This document shows positions 32,715-40,547 of a stretch of DNA of 64,000 bases, one piece after another; position 1 is the stretch's first letter, and each line of letters begins with the position of its first letter. Position numbers and translations under genes: made by a program. Source of the stretch: JAMCRM01 sp035561075 (GTDB lineage: Bacteria > Acidobacteriota > Terriglobia > Bryobacterales > Bryobacteraceae); contig DATMYF010000040.1 in assembly GCA_035561075.1 (NCBI GenBank), positions 4,186-68,185 of the forward strand, in the 5' to 3' direction. The notes beneath the pieces were generated by a model. It saw only the letters and a list, made by a program, of their open reading frames with translations. It did not search any database and had not been told where the DNA came from.

Positions 32715-33425
32715 TCAGAGGTGATGCCAGAGCGAGCGTTCGCGGGGTTCGGGTTCCGGCAGTCCGGAGGTGCTCTCTTCGATGCGGCGCCGGACGGCAT
32801 CGCGGGCGCCCAGACCCAGCGCCAGGCTGGCCGCCAGCACGGCCCCGCCCAGCACCAGCACGAAGGCGATCAGGAAGACGCCCCGGGCGAAGTTCAGGAT
32901 GTCTGCGGCCACCACTACGGCGGCGAACACCACCATCGACCGCACTGCCGCGGCGAACAGCCGCGCCCAGGGCCAGTCCTCGTTCACCGCCCAGACCAGC
33001 GCGCTGCGGCCCAGGTATTGAGCCAGCCAGATGCCGCCCAGCACCACCGCGGCGCCGGCCAGCAATCGCGGGAAAAGCAGTACCGCGCCCTCGGCGATGC
33101 GCGCCGTGAACTCCGTGCCGAACGCCTGCAGGGCCGCCAGGAAGCCGATGATCAGGATGCCCCAGTAGGCGCTCTGCGCCACCACGCCGGAGGCCCGCAG
33201 GGTTCCGGAGTGGTCCACCAGGGACGACACGCCGGAGCGCCGCAGGAAGCGGTCGAGCGCGATGCCATGAAATACCCGCAGGATCAGCAGCCGCACCACG
33301 CTCGCCAGCAGGAACGCCGAGAGCATAATGGCCGCGGCCACGATTAGCGGCGGCAACTGGGTTTCGGCCATGTGGGCGAGGCGCTCCAGGGTGCCTCGCA
33401 CGATGGCCCTCAAGGTGTCAATCAT
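32715..33425 (-). CDS. TM-helix-repeat membrane protein (mechanosensitive-channel-like)
   Basis: 236 aa, about five TM segments (about residues 25-50, 80-105, 115-135, 155-175 and 180-205). Two repeats with FLLASVVRLLILRVFHGIALDRFL and GAAVVLGGIWLAQYLGRS are of the TM_helix type seen in small MscS-like channels. The MscS beta domain is absent, so it is not a complete MscS. The first codons overlap the end of the glycosyltransferase gene by 8 bp, which ties it to the compatible-solute cassette. A role in osmotic release is attractive but unproven. Confidence 0.75.
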   Translation of the reverse strand: MIDTLRAIVRGTLERLAHMAETQLPPLIVAAAIMLSAFLLASVVRLLILRVFHGIALDRFLRRSGVSSLVDHSGTLRASGVVAQSAYWGILIIGFLAALQAFGTEFTARIAEGAVLLFPRLLAGAAVVLGGIWLAQYLGRSALVWAVNEDWPWARLFAAAVRSMVVFAAVVVAADILNFARGVFLIAFVLVLGGAVLAASLALGLGARDAVRRRIEESTSGLPEPEPRERSLWHHL

Positions 33426-34776
33426 AATGTGCCTCTTTCATCTTCTCCATGGCGTCCGCGGCGGGAGAACGCCGGTCCTCCGCCGGTGGAGCCGCGCCGG
33501 ACCAGCCGGCCAGCAGGTACGGTTTCGCCGCCTCATACCTGCGGCACAGCACTTCAATCTTCTCGTCCACCGCCTCCGGCCCCAGCTCTTCGGTTTCCAG
33601 AACAAACGATGCCACCCGCGCCATGTAGAGCGGAGTCAGTGAGCGCATCAGGTGGCCGCGGTCGAGCTTGCCGCGCTTGAACGCCAGGGCGAAATCGTAA
33701 ATCACTCTTACCCATAACTCGTCGTCCAGATGGAACCGGGCTTCGTCGGGCTCGCGCGCGAGAGCGCTGATGCGCGACATGGTTTCCTTGGTGAGCGCCA
33801 CGGACCATATCTCGCCAAGGTCCTGGCAGCCGTGGCGGAACTTTCCAATCATGCGGGGGACGTTCACCTGGATGGGGTCGAGCCCCACATCGTAGCGGAA
33901 GCCGAACAGGTCCACGTTCTCGCTGCCGGTGCGCGCGCGCCAGACCGGCTCGTACTCGTTCATAAGCTGGAAGACGGAGCCGATTACCTGGTGCAGCATG
34001 GCGCTCAGGTCCGCGCCGGGGTCCTTGGCGTCATGGAGCTTGGCCCCCAGGAAGCTCTGGCAGACGCGGAAACCCTCGCAGATGGCGATAGTGGTCATCC
34101 AGATGTCGATGCCATAGCGCGCCACGTCGGTCTCCCAGTCGTTGCGCTCCAGGTAGCGGTTGAACAGGCGGCGCGACATGCCGAAATCGCCTCCGATGGG
34201 CTGCCGGACGCGCAGGCCGTACAGCGCGCGTGTGAGCGGGTAGACGATGCTGTTGGTGATGGTGCCGTCGTACTTGTGGCGGTGATAGTACGGCGCCACA
34301 AAATCGAAGTCCGCATGCAGGACGGGCCGCAGCAGCAGGTCGAACCACTCCGGGGTGATGGAGCGCAGGTCGGCGTCCACCACCGCGCAGGCCCGCGCAC
34401 CAATCAGCGATGCCATCCCGAAGATCAGCCGGAAGGCGCTGCCCTTGCCGGGAATCCCGTGATACGGCATCGAGAGCCGGTGGACGGGCAGCAGCGGATG
34501 GCGCAACAGCAGCACGCGGCCGTCTTCGAGCGGTGCCGAGAGCACGGCCTCGCGGGTGCCGTCGTTCGAGCCGCCGTCGGAGTTCACGATCACCGCGGTG
34601 AACTGCGGGAAATACTTCGCGAGCCCCAGTTGCGCCGCCCGCACCACATGGCCGATGGTGCGGGCGTTCCTGTAGCTGGGGATCCCGATGACGATGTCCG
34701 CGCGCCCGAGCGCGGCGGCGGCGGACACCGCATCGGCCGGGAGAAAGCTTTCCAGGCCTGGCGCGCTAGGCCGCAT
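33418..34776 (-). CDS. Glycosyltransferase, GT-A fold (glycosylglycerate-type)
   Basis: 452 aa, no signal peptide. ADIVIGIPSYRNARTIGHVV is a nucleotide-sugar-binding start, PGKGSAFRLIF (109-119) is the Gly-Lys-Gly loop seen in GpgS/mannosylglycerate synthases, and D134/D136 (VVDADLRS) is the metal-binding DxD. HDAKDPGADLS and a helical C-terminal domain follow. In the cassette it is the second glycosyltransferase. By analogy with known gene sets it could add mannose to glucosyl-3-phosphoglycerate or to glucosylglycerate. It overlaps the upstream GT gene by 11 bp. Confidence 0.82.
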   Translation of the reverse strand: MRPSAPGLESFLPADAVSAAAALGRADIVIGIPSYRNARTIGHVVRAAQLGLAKYFPQFTAVIVNSDGGSNDGTREAVLSAPLEDGRVLLLRHPLLPVHRLSMPYHGIPGKGSAFRLIFGMASLIGARACAVVDADLRSITPEWFDLLLRPVLHADFDFVAPYYHRHKYDGTITNSIVYPLTRALYGLRVRQPIGGDFGMSRRLFNRYLERNDWETDVARYGIDIWMTTIAICEGFRVCQSFLGAKLHDAKDPGADLSAMLHQVIGSVFQLMNEYEPVWRARTGSENVDLFGFRYDVGLDPIQVNVPRMIGKFRHGCQDLGEIWSVALTKETMSRISALAREPDEARFHLDDELWVRVIYDFALAFKRGKLDRGHLMRSLTPLYMARVASFVLETEELGPEAVDEKIEVLCRRYEAAKPYLLAGWSGAAPPAEDRRSPAADAMEKMKEAHYD

Positions 34777-35995
34777 AAACGCGTTCCAGCAGGGCGTCTT
34801 CTTCCACTGCCCCGAGCAGCATTTCGTAGAAATCGGGGATCGCGGAAAGGACGCGGTTCCAGTTCGGAATCAGGGGCAGCCCGAGCGGGTCTTCGAGGAA
34901 CTCGGCGGCTGCCTGCCGCAAGCTCTGCGCGAAGGTCGCGACCGCCTGCTCCTCGGCATGGCGCTCGAAGTGCAACCCGTTCAACTGCGAATCGGCGTAG
35001 TACCGCATGGTCATGTCCTCGGCGGTGCGCTGATAGCGCACTTCGAGCGAGCGGAACATCCCCTCGGTGAAGATCACGCCCTCGCCGGCCAGGGTGCGGA
35101 AGAGCGTTTTGGCGATATCGCAGGTCATGCGCCGCAGGCCTTTCGAGGGGTCCTCCGCGGAGAGCGCCTGGTGCTTGTGATCGTAGTTGTCGGCCAGGTC
35201 CACCTGGCAGGTGCGGGACGGAGAGCAGTTGCGGTAGACCTCCGCCAGCACCCCGACCTCCAGGCCCCAGTCGCCCGGGATGCGGTTGACGCGCGCCAGG
35301 TTGGCCTTCATGGCGAACTCGCCCGCCAGCGCATAGCGGAAACTGTCCAGAAAGTGCAGCAGCGGGGTGTTCGGCGCCATGCCCGCCACCGCGCGCACCA
35401 GCGGCGTCCAGAACAGGCGCGTCACGCGGCCGTGCATGCGGTCCGTTACCCGGGCGTAGTAGGCTTTGCAGAAATCGAAATCCACATTCGGATTCACCAC
35501 CGGATAGCAGAGCCGGGCCAGGAACTGGCGGTCGTAGTTCTTGATGTCGCAATCGTGCAGCGCGATCACGTCGCAATCGCCGGTGGCCAGCAGGTAACCG
35601 TAGGAGAGCCAGGCGGAGCGCCCCTTGCCATCCTGCCCGGCGGAGAGCCCGCGCTCGTCGAGGAGTCGCATCAGGCTCTGCATGCGCGGACTGTCCACCC
35701 AAAGGAACGTTACCGGGTGGGGGAAGTCGGCGAAGAAGGCGCGCGCTTTGAGGTATTGGGAGCGGCTGGCCTTCCCCAGCGCTACCACGATGTGGCGGAG
35801 GTAATCCACCTCGGCGAGCTGGTCCACGATCCCCCGCATCGCGGGGGTCTCGAACTCCGAGTAGAGGGCGGGCAGCACCAGCCCGATCGGACGCGTTTCG
35901 GAATAGCGCCGCAGTTCCGCTTCCAGCCGGTGGACGCCGTTCGGATTCAGTCTGTGCAGGGTGGTGATGCACCCGGTCTGGTAGAAGTCCGACAT
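34766..35995 (-). CDS. Glucosyl/mannosyl-3-phosphoglycerate synthase-like glycosyltransferase (GT81-like)
   Basis: 409 aa, soluble. The segment QDGKGRSAWLSYGYLLATG (121-139) and the acidic motif HDCDIKNYDR (D148, D150) fit the retaining GpgS/MpgS group, which transfers a sugar from an NDP-sugar to 3-phosphoglycerate. Its direct neighbour is a mannosyl-3-phosphoglycerate phosphatase-like gene 11 bp upstream, the usual partner. The donor (UDP-glucose, ADP-glucose or GDP-mannose) cannot be told from the sequence. Confidence 0.78.
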   Translation of the reverse strand: MSDFYQTGCITTLHRLNPNGVHRLEAELRRYSETRPIGLVLPALYSEFETPAMRGIVDQLAEVDYLRHIVVALGKASRSQYLKARAFFADFPHPVTFLWVDSPRMQSLMRLLDERGLSAGQDGKGRSAWLSYGYLLATGDCDVIALHDCDIKNYDRQFLARLCYPVVNPNVDFDFCKAYYARVTDRMHGRVTRLFWTPLVRAVAGMAPNTPLLHFLDSFRYALAGEFAMKANLARVNRIPGDWGLEVGVLAEVYRNCSPSRTCQVDLADNYDHKHQALSAEDPSKGLRRMTCDIAKTLFRTLAGEGVIFTEGMFRSLEVRYQRTAEDMTMRYYADSQLNGLHFERHAEEQAVATFAQSLRQAAAEFLEDPLGLPLIPNWNRVLSAIPDFYEMLLGAVEEDALLERVYAA

Positions 35996-36006
35996 GTCTG
36001 TCTCCC

Positions 36007-36828
36007 TTAAGCGCGGCCTGCCATTGCCTTGGGTTTGGCGGCCATGAGGTGAAGCACCGCTTCATTCCAGCCGTGCGGTCCCGGCCAGCGCGAGACGAAG
36101 CAGTGCGGGACGGCCCGCACCAGTGCGGTTGCGAAGCGGGACTGCACTACCACCGGGAGATCCACGGTTGCCAGGAAGCCGGCGTCGTTGTGGCCGTCCC
36201 CGAGGCCCACGGTTACCACGTTGCCGAAGGCCTGGTTGTAGAGCGCGGTCAAGCGGCGGACGGCCTCGGCTTTGTCGTTCCCGCCGGTGATGTGGTAGAA
36301 GGAATCGCCGCGGGTCCAGCTCTTCCCGTGGGCTTCTATAGCCGCCAGCAGCCGGTAGGTGCCCAGCCCCACGATTTCGAAGGGCTCGTCATACTCCCTC
36401 TGCTTCGAGAGCTCGGCCTGTTTCACGGGCAGGCGCGTGCGGGTGGCCACCTCGGCTACGTTCCAGTCCGCGAAGCCAAGCACCTCACAGCCGCTCTCCA
36501 GCGCGCACTTTCGGAGTGTCTCCACCAGTTCCGGGTAAGGCGTGCCAAGTTGGATTACGTCGTAGCCGTCCCTCCGTACGGCCCCAGGAATGTCGAACGG
36601 AAAATAGCCGTCCGGAATGTAGATTGCGCCGCCGTTCTCTACAATGAACGGATCGCGGTTTTCCAGGCGCTCGCGCCAGAATTCCACTTCCGCGTGGGTC
36701 TTGCTCGTCGAGAAGACCAGCGGAACGTTCTGCTCCCGCACCAGCCGCAGCGCGGGTTCAGCCGCATCGCAGCAGTAGGTGTGGGGGTGGAGCAGGGTGC
36801 CGTCGAGATCGCTGAAAATTACCTTCAT
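36007..36828 (-). CDS. Mannosyl/glucosyl-3-phosphoglycerate phosphatase (HAD)
   Basis: 273 aa from the ATG at 36828. HAD motif I FSDLDGTLL (D8, D10), motif II VFSTSKTHAE, motif III around KAEAVRR and motif IV GLGDGHNDAGFL, with the C2-type cap typical of MpgP/YedP. ENGGAIYIPDGYFP is characteristic of the MpgP family. It removes the phosphate from glycosyl-3-phosphoglycerate, giving a glycosylglycerate, a compatible solute. First gene of a four-gene unit with very short or negative gaps. Confidence 0.9.
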   Translation of the reverse strand: MKVIFSDLDGTLLHPHTYCCDAAEPALRLVREQNVPLVFSTSKTHAEVEFWRERLENRDPFIVENGGAIYIPDGYFPFDIPGAVRRDGYDVIQLGTPYPELVETLRKCALESGCEVLGFADWNVAEVATRTRLPVKQAELSKQREYDEPFEIVGLGTYRLLAAIEAHGKSWTRGDSFYHITGGNDKAEAVRRLTALYNQAFGNVVTVGLGDGHNDAGFLATVDLPVVVQSRFATALVRAVPHCFVSRWPGPHGWNEAVLHLMAAKPKAMAGRA

Positions 36829-36956
36829 GGTGCTACCAGCATAGAAATCGGGTCCCCGGCGGCGGTATCCCGAACAGACGGTAGGGCAGGCGGGAAAACA
36901 CTGTAGCGCGGCGCTCGGTTGCGGTCGCCGGTGCAAGGCTGTACGGTAAAGCACAT

Positions 36957-38360
36957 ATGGTCCCGAAATTCCTTGCTGTTGCGCTACTTTCCGTGTGGGT
37001 GTCGGCCGCCCAGCCCGCGGGCGATCTGGACGCGGCGGTCCGGAGAGCCATGCGGGAATACCGCGTCCCTGGGGCGGCGGTGGGAATCGTCAAGGACGGC
37101 AGGATCTTGCACGCCAAGGGCTATGGTCTACGCGACTCTAAACGAAGATTGCCCGTCACGCCAGGCACAATCTTCGCCACGGGCTCGTTTTCGAAGTCCT
37201 TCACCGCGTTGGTGGCCGCCATCCTCGTTGACGAGGGCAAGCTCGAATGGGATCGTCCGGTCCGCGAGTACCTGCCCTGGTTCCGGCTCCACGACCCCGT
37301 GGCAACCGACCTGGTCACCATCAGGGACATGCTGGCCCACCGCTCCGGCCTGCCGTCCTACGATTTCATCCGTTGGGCCGTGCCGCTCGAGCGCGAGGAG
37401 TTGATGCGCCGGTTGCGTTATCTGGAACCCAACAGCACCTTCCGGTCCGGCTACCAGTACAACAACCTGATGTATGTGGCGGCCGGGTATCTCGAAGGCG
37501 TGGTGGCCGGCAGCACGTGGGAGCGGTTGGTAAACGAGCGCATCTTCACGCCCCTGCGCATGGACGCATCCAACACCTCGGTGCTCGTATCGCAGAGGTC
37601 GCCCGATTACGCCAAGCCCCACGCCATCAAGTCCGGGGAAGCCGAGGAAATCCCCTTCTATGTTTACCAGCGGTTCGGGGTGGGGCCCAACGGTGCGGTC
37701 AACTCGACGCTGGAGGACATGCTGAAATATGTCGCCTTCCAGATGAATGGCGGCAAGATTGCGGGGCGGCAGTTAATCTCGGCCGCGCAGTTACGGCAAA
37801 TCCACAGCCCGCAGGTGGTAGTCGGGGACATGGCAATGTACGGGCTGGGGTGGAACATCGAGTCTTACCGCGGACATAAACTGGTATCGCACGGGGGCAG
37901 CATCACCGGGTTCACGGCTTGGATGGGCTTCCTCCCGGAGGAGAACGCCGGAATCGTGGTGCTCTCGAACGCCGGGACGGGCATGCCCAACGCGCTCGGC
38001 CAGGAGTTGACCGACCATGTGCTTGGGCTGCCGGCGGTTCCCCGGAACCTGCCGCGTCAGGATTCCGGCATGCGCGCCGCGGCGCATCCGGAAGCGCCGG
38101 CTTCGCACGAACTGATGGATCTGGCCGGCGACTACCAGCACCCGGCCTTCGGGCCCATGCGGGTGCAGGCGGAAGGCGATGGCCTGAGGCTGGTTTTCCC
38201 CGCCAGGTCCATTAGCCTGAAACACCACCATTACGATGTCTTTACCAGCGCGGAAGGCTGGATGGTGCAGTTCCAGATGGATACCCAGGGCGAGATTTCA
38301 AGCGTTTCGGTGCCGCTCGAACCGGCCGCGAAACCGGTCGTGTTTCTCAGGCAGCGCTGA
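36957..38360 (+). CDS. Secreted serine hydrolase, beta-lactamase class C family
   Basis: 467 aa with a signal peptide (about residues 1-18). Catalytic SxxK is in SFSKSF, the YxN-type motif in YQYNNLMY, and the third motif HGG in VSHGGSITGF, all in the order seen for class C/esterase-like enzymes. A C-terminal DUF3471-like domain spans about 370-467. Probably a peptidase or esterase rather than a true antibiotic-resistance enzyme; the substrate is unknown. Its last 63 bp overlap the convergent MFS gene. Confidence 0.9.
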   Translation: MVPKFLAVALLSVWVSAAQPAGDLDAAVRRAMREYRVPGAAVGIVKDGRILHAKGYGLRDSKRRLPVTPGTIFATGSFSKSFTALVAAILVDEGKLEWDRPVREYLPWFRLHDPVATDLVTIRDMLAHRSGLPSYDFIRWAVPLEREELMRRLRYLEPNSTFRSGYQYNNLMYVAAGYLEGVVAGSTWERLVNERIFTPLRMDASNTSVLVSQRSPDYAKPHAIKSGEAEEIPFYVYQRFGVGPNGAVNSTLEDMLKYVAFQMNGGKIAGRQLISAAQLRQIHSPQVVVGDMAMYGLGWNIESYRGHKLVSHGGSITGFTAWMGFLPEENAGIVVLSNAGTGMPNALGQELTDHVLGLPAVPRNLPRQDSGMRAAAHPEAPASHELMDLAGDYQHPAFGPMRVQAEGDGLRLVFPARSISLKHHHYDVFTSAEGWMVQFQMDTQGEISSVSVPLEPAAKPVVFLRQR

Positions 38361-39590
38361 CGGCGCCTTCCGTGATGCCAACCAGAGCACCAGTGCCAAC
38401 ACCACGGAGAGCACGGGAATGATGTACATGGCCTGGTGCAGGCCGGTGGCGCGGGCCGCCTCGGCAGCCGCTCCGGCGTCCAGGGCCCGGCGCGCCAGCA
38501 CGTCGCTCAAGCGGCCGGTGAACAGCGGTCCGAAAGACGCGCCGCACAGGTACATGGCCATGAAATAGACCGCCATGGCGGTGCCGCGGAGTTCGGGCGC
38601 CACCAGGTCCTGAATGGCCGAGTAGACCAGCCCGTAATACATATTCAGCAGCCCGTACGCGGCCATCATGAACACTACCGCGCCCGTCGCGCTGCCCTCC
38701 GGCAGCAGGGTGCCGGCCAGTGCGACCGGTCCGGCGGCCAGGGAGGTGATGCCTGCGGCACTCAGGCGTAGACCCGGGTAGCGGCGGCGGTCCCCCCACC
38801 ATCCGGCGAGCAGTCCGCAGAGCACTCCGGCGACGCCGCTACCAATACCGGCATAAAGGCCCGCCTGGGACACCGAAAGGCCATGAAAACGCGTCAAAAA
38901 GGCCGGAAAAAACGCCGAAATGGCGTATAAATTGAAGTTAACCAGGGCTCCCGAGACGATAATCCAGCGAAAGGCGGGGATACGCAACAGTCCCCAGGCT
39001 CCGGGGTGGTCCACTGCGCCGGGGTCCGAAACGCCGCGGCGCGGTTCCGGCAAAGCAAGGAGTGCGGGAAGCAGCAACACCGCCGGCGCTGCCGCCACCA
39101 GCATGGCGCTGCGCCAGCCCCAGGCATCCGCGATGGCGCCGCTGGCGGCGAAGCTCAGCGCGACGCCCAGGGGCGTCCCGATCATGAACACGGCCAGGGC
39201 GCGGGAGCGGCGCTCGGGGGGGAAGATGTCGCCGATCCAACTGGTTGCGGCGGGCGCGCAGACGGCCTCCCCGACGGCCACTCCCAGGCGCGAGGCCAGC
39301 AGCATCGCGTAGGTGGCCGCCAGGCCGCCCAGTGCGGTAAGGGACGTCCATACGACCAGGCCCGCCGCCAGCAGGCGCCGCCGGCTGCGCGTATCCGCCA
39401 GGCGGCCGAACGGCACCCCCACCACGGCGTACACCAGGATGAACAGCGTGCTGAGCGCGCCGATCTCCATGTCCGACAGCCCGAATTCGCGGCGCACGGG
39501 TTCGGCCAGGGCACCGAGCACCTGACGGTCGTAAATGTTCAGGCAGTTGACAGCGAAGAGGACGGTTAGCGCCTTGGCGCGCGGATTCAT
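38298..39590 (-). CDS. MFS transporter (Spinster-like)
   Basis: 430 aa from the ATG at 39590. Twelve TM segments, with the motif A loop GRLADTRSRRRLL between TM2 and TM3 and FAVNCLNIYDRQVLGALA at the first helix, typical for Spinster-type MFS carriers. The substrate is unknown. The 3' 63 bp overlap the convergent hydrolase gene; the C-terminal tail (LPEKHDRFRGRFERHRNA) is the part encoded in the overlap. Confidence 0.88.
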   Translation of the reverse strand: MNPRAKALTVLFAVNCLNIYDRQVLGALAEPVRREFGLSDMEIGALSTLFILVYAVVGVPFGRLADTRSRRRLLAAGLVVWTSLTALGGLAATYAMLLASRLGVAVGEAVCAPAATSWIGDIFPPERRSRALAVFMIGTPLGVALSFAASGAIADAWGWRSAMLVAAAPAVLLLPALLALPEPRRGVSDPGAVDHPGAWGLLRIPAFRWIIVSGALVNFNLYAISAFFPAFLTRFHGLSVSQAGLYAGIGSGVAGVLCGLLAGWWGDRRRYPGLRLSAAGITSLAAGPVALAGTLLPEGSATGAVVFMMAAYGLLNMYYGLVYSAIQDLVAPELRGTAMAVYFMAMYLCGASFGPLFTGRLSDVLARRALDAGAAAEAARATGLHQAMYIIPVLSVVLALVLWLASRKAPSALPEKHDRFRGRFERHRNA

Positions 39591-39627
39591 CAAACCCAAG
39601 CTTAACCCGCCGCGGTAACATGACCGG

Positions 39628-40455
39628 GTGAGGAACCTGATGCGGACAAAGCTACTTCTGGTCACGGCACTGTGGGTGGCCTACCCGGCAATGGCGCAGA
39701 CTCAGCAGCCGCCCCGGCTGACGGTGCTGACCTACAACATTCAGATCGGGACCGGAATGGACAAGAAGATTGACCTTGAGCGGACTGCCGCGGTTATCCG
39801 GTCGGTGTCGCCGGATGTGGTGGCGTTGCAGGAAGTGGACCGCAAGGCGCGCCGGTCGGAAGGGGCGGACCAGGCCGCGGAACTGGCCCGGCTGACGGGC
39901 ATGCACATGGTCTTCGGCAAAGCCTCGGTACGGGAAGGGATCGACCTCGACGGCGGCGACTACGGCAACGCGATCCTCAGCCGGCTGCCCGTTCTGCGCT
40001 CGACCAACCATCCCCTGCCGTTCACCCGCGGCTTCGAGTTGCGCGCGGTGCTCGAAGCGGAGCTCGACTGGCGGCCGGCGGGCAAGCGGATTCCGCTGCG
40101 CATGTTCGCCTCGCATTTCGACAACGCCAGCGCGAACGACCGCGCAGCTTCCGCCAGAATGCTTGTGGAACTGGCCAAGGCGCAACCCGAGGCGCCGTCG
40201 ATTCTGGGGGCGGATCTCAACTCCGTGCCGGACAGCGAACCGCTGACGATTCTCGGAACTGAGTGGCGGTCGGCAACCGCCGGGCGGGAACTCCCTACGT
40301 TTCGTGCGGACAGCCCGAGGCGCCAGATCGATTACGTGCTGTTCCGGCCCGCGGAGCGCTGGAAAGTGGTCGAGGTGCGGGTCCTCGAAGAGCCCATCGC
40401 TTCGGACCATCGGCCGGTGGTGGCGGTACTGGAACTGTTACAAAGCTCACAATAG
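39628..40455 (+). CDS. Secreted endonuclease/exonuclease/phosphatase-family hydrolase
   Basis: 275 aa with a signal peptide (about residues 1-24). EEP-family motifs are in order: LTYNIQIG, ALQEVDRKARR, GDYGNAILSRLP, the active-site His region FASHFDN, GADLNSVPDSEP, RQIDYVLF and SDHRPVVA. These Mg-dependent enzymes cleave phosphodiesters or phosphomonoesters (DNA, inositol phosphates, sphingomyelin). The target here is not predictable. It is transcribed divergently from the MFS gene. Confidence 0.9.
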   Translation: MRNLMRTKLLLVTALWVAYPAMAQTQQPPRLTVLTYNIQIGTGMDKKIDLERTAAVIRSVSPDVVALQEVDRKARRSEGADQAAELARLTGMHMVFGKASVREGIDLDGGDYGNAILSRLPVLRSTNHPLPFTRGFELRAVLEAELDWRPAGKRIPLRMFASHFDNASANDRAASARMLVELAKAQPEAPSILGADLNSVPDSEPLTILGTEWRSATAGRELPTFRADSPRRQIDYVLFRPAERWKVVEVRVLEEPIASDHRPVVAVLELLQSSQ

Positions 40456-40510
40456 AGCGGAGTTCCGGCATATCAAAAACGCTCTCCGGGTGTGACGCTG
40501 CCTCATAATA

Positions 40511-40547
40511 ATCCCAATGCGCATTTTTGCGCACAGGGGGATTTTTT
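40511..40547 (+). promoter_or_regulatory. Hairpin with T-run masking the RBS of the TonB-dependent receptor gene
   Basis: TGCGCA (40518-40523) and TGCGCA (40528-40533) form a 6-bp stem around TTTT, and outer ATCCC (40511-40515) pairs with GGGAT (40538-40542). The GGGGG that serves as Shine-Dalgarno is inside this structure, and six Ts (40542-40547) follow directly before the GTG start (40548). It reads as an intrinsic terminator/attenuator, or an RBS-sequestering element, or the terminator of the upstream gene. Confidence 0.6.
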
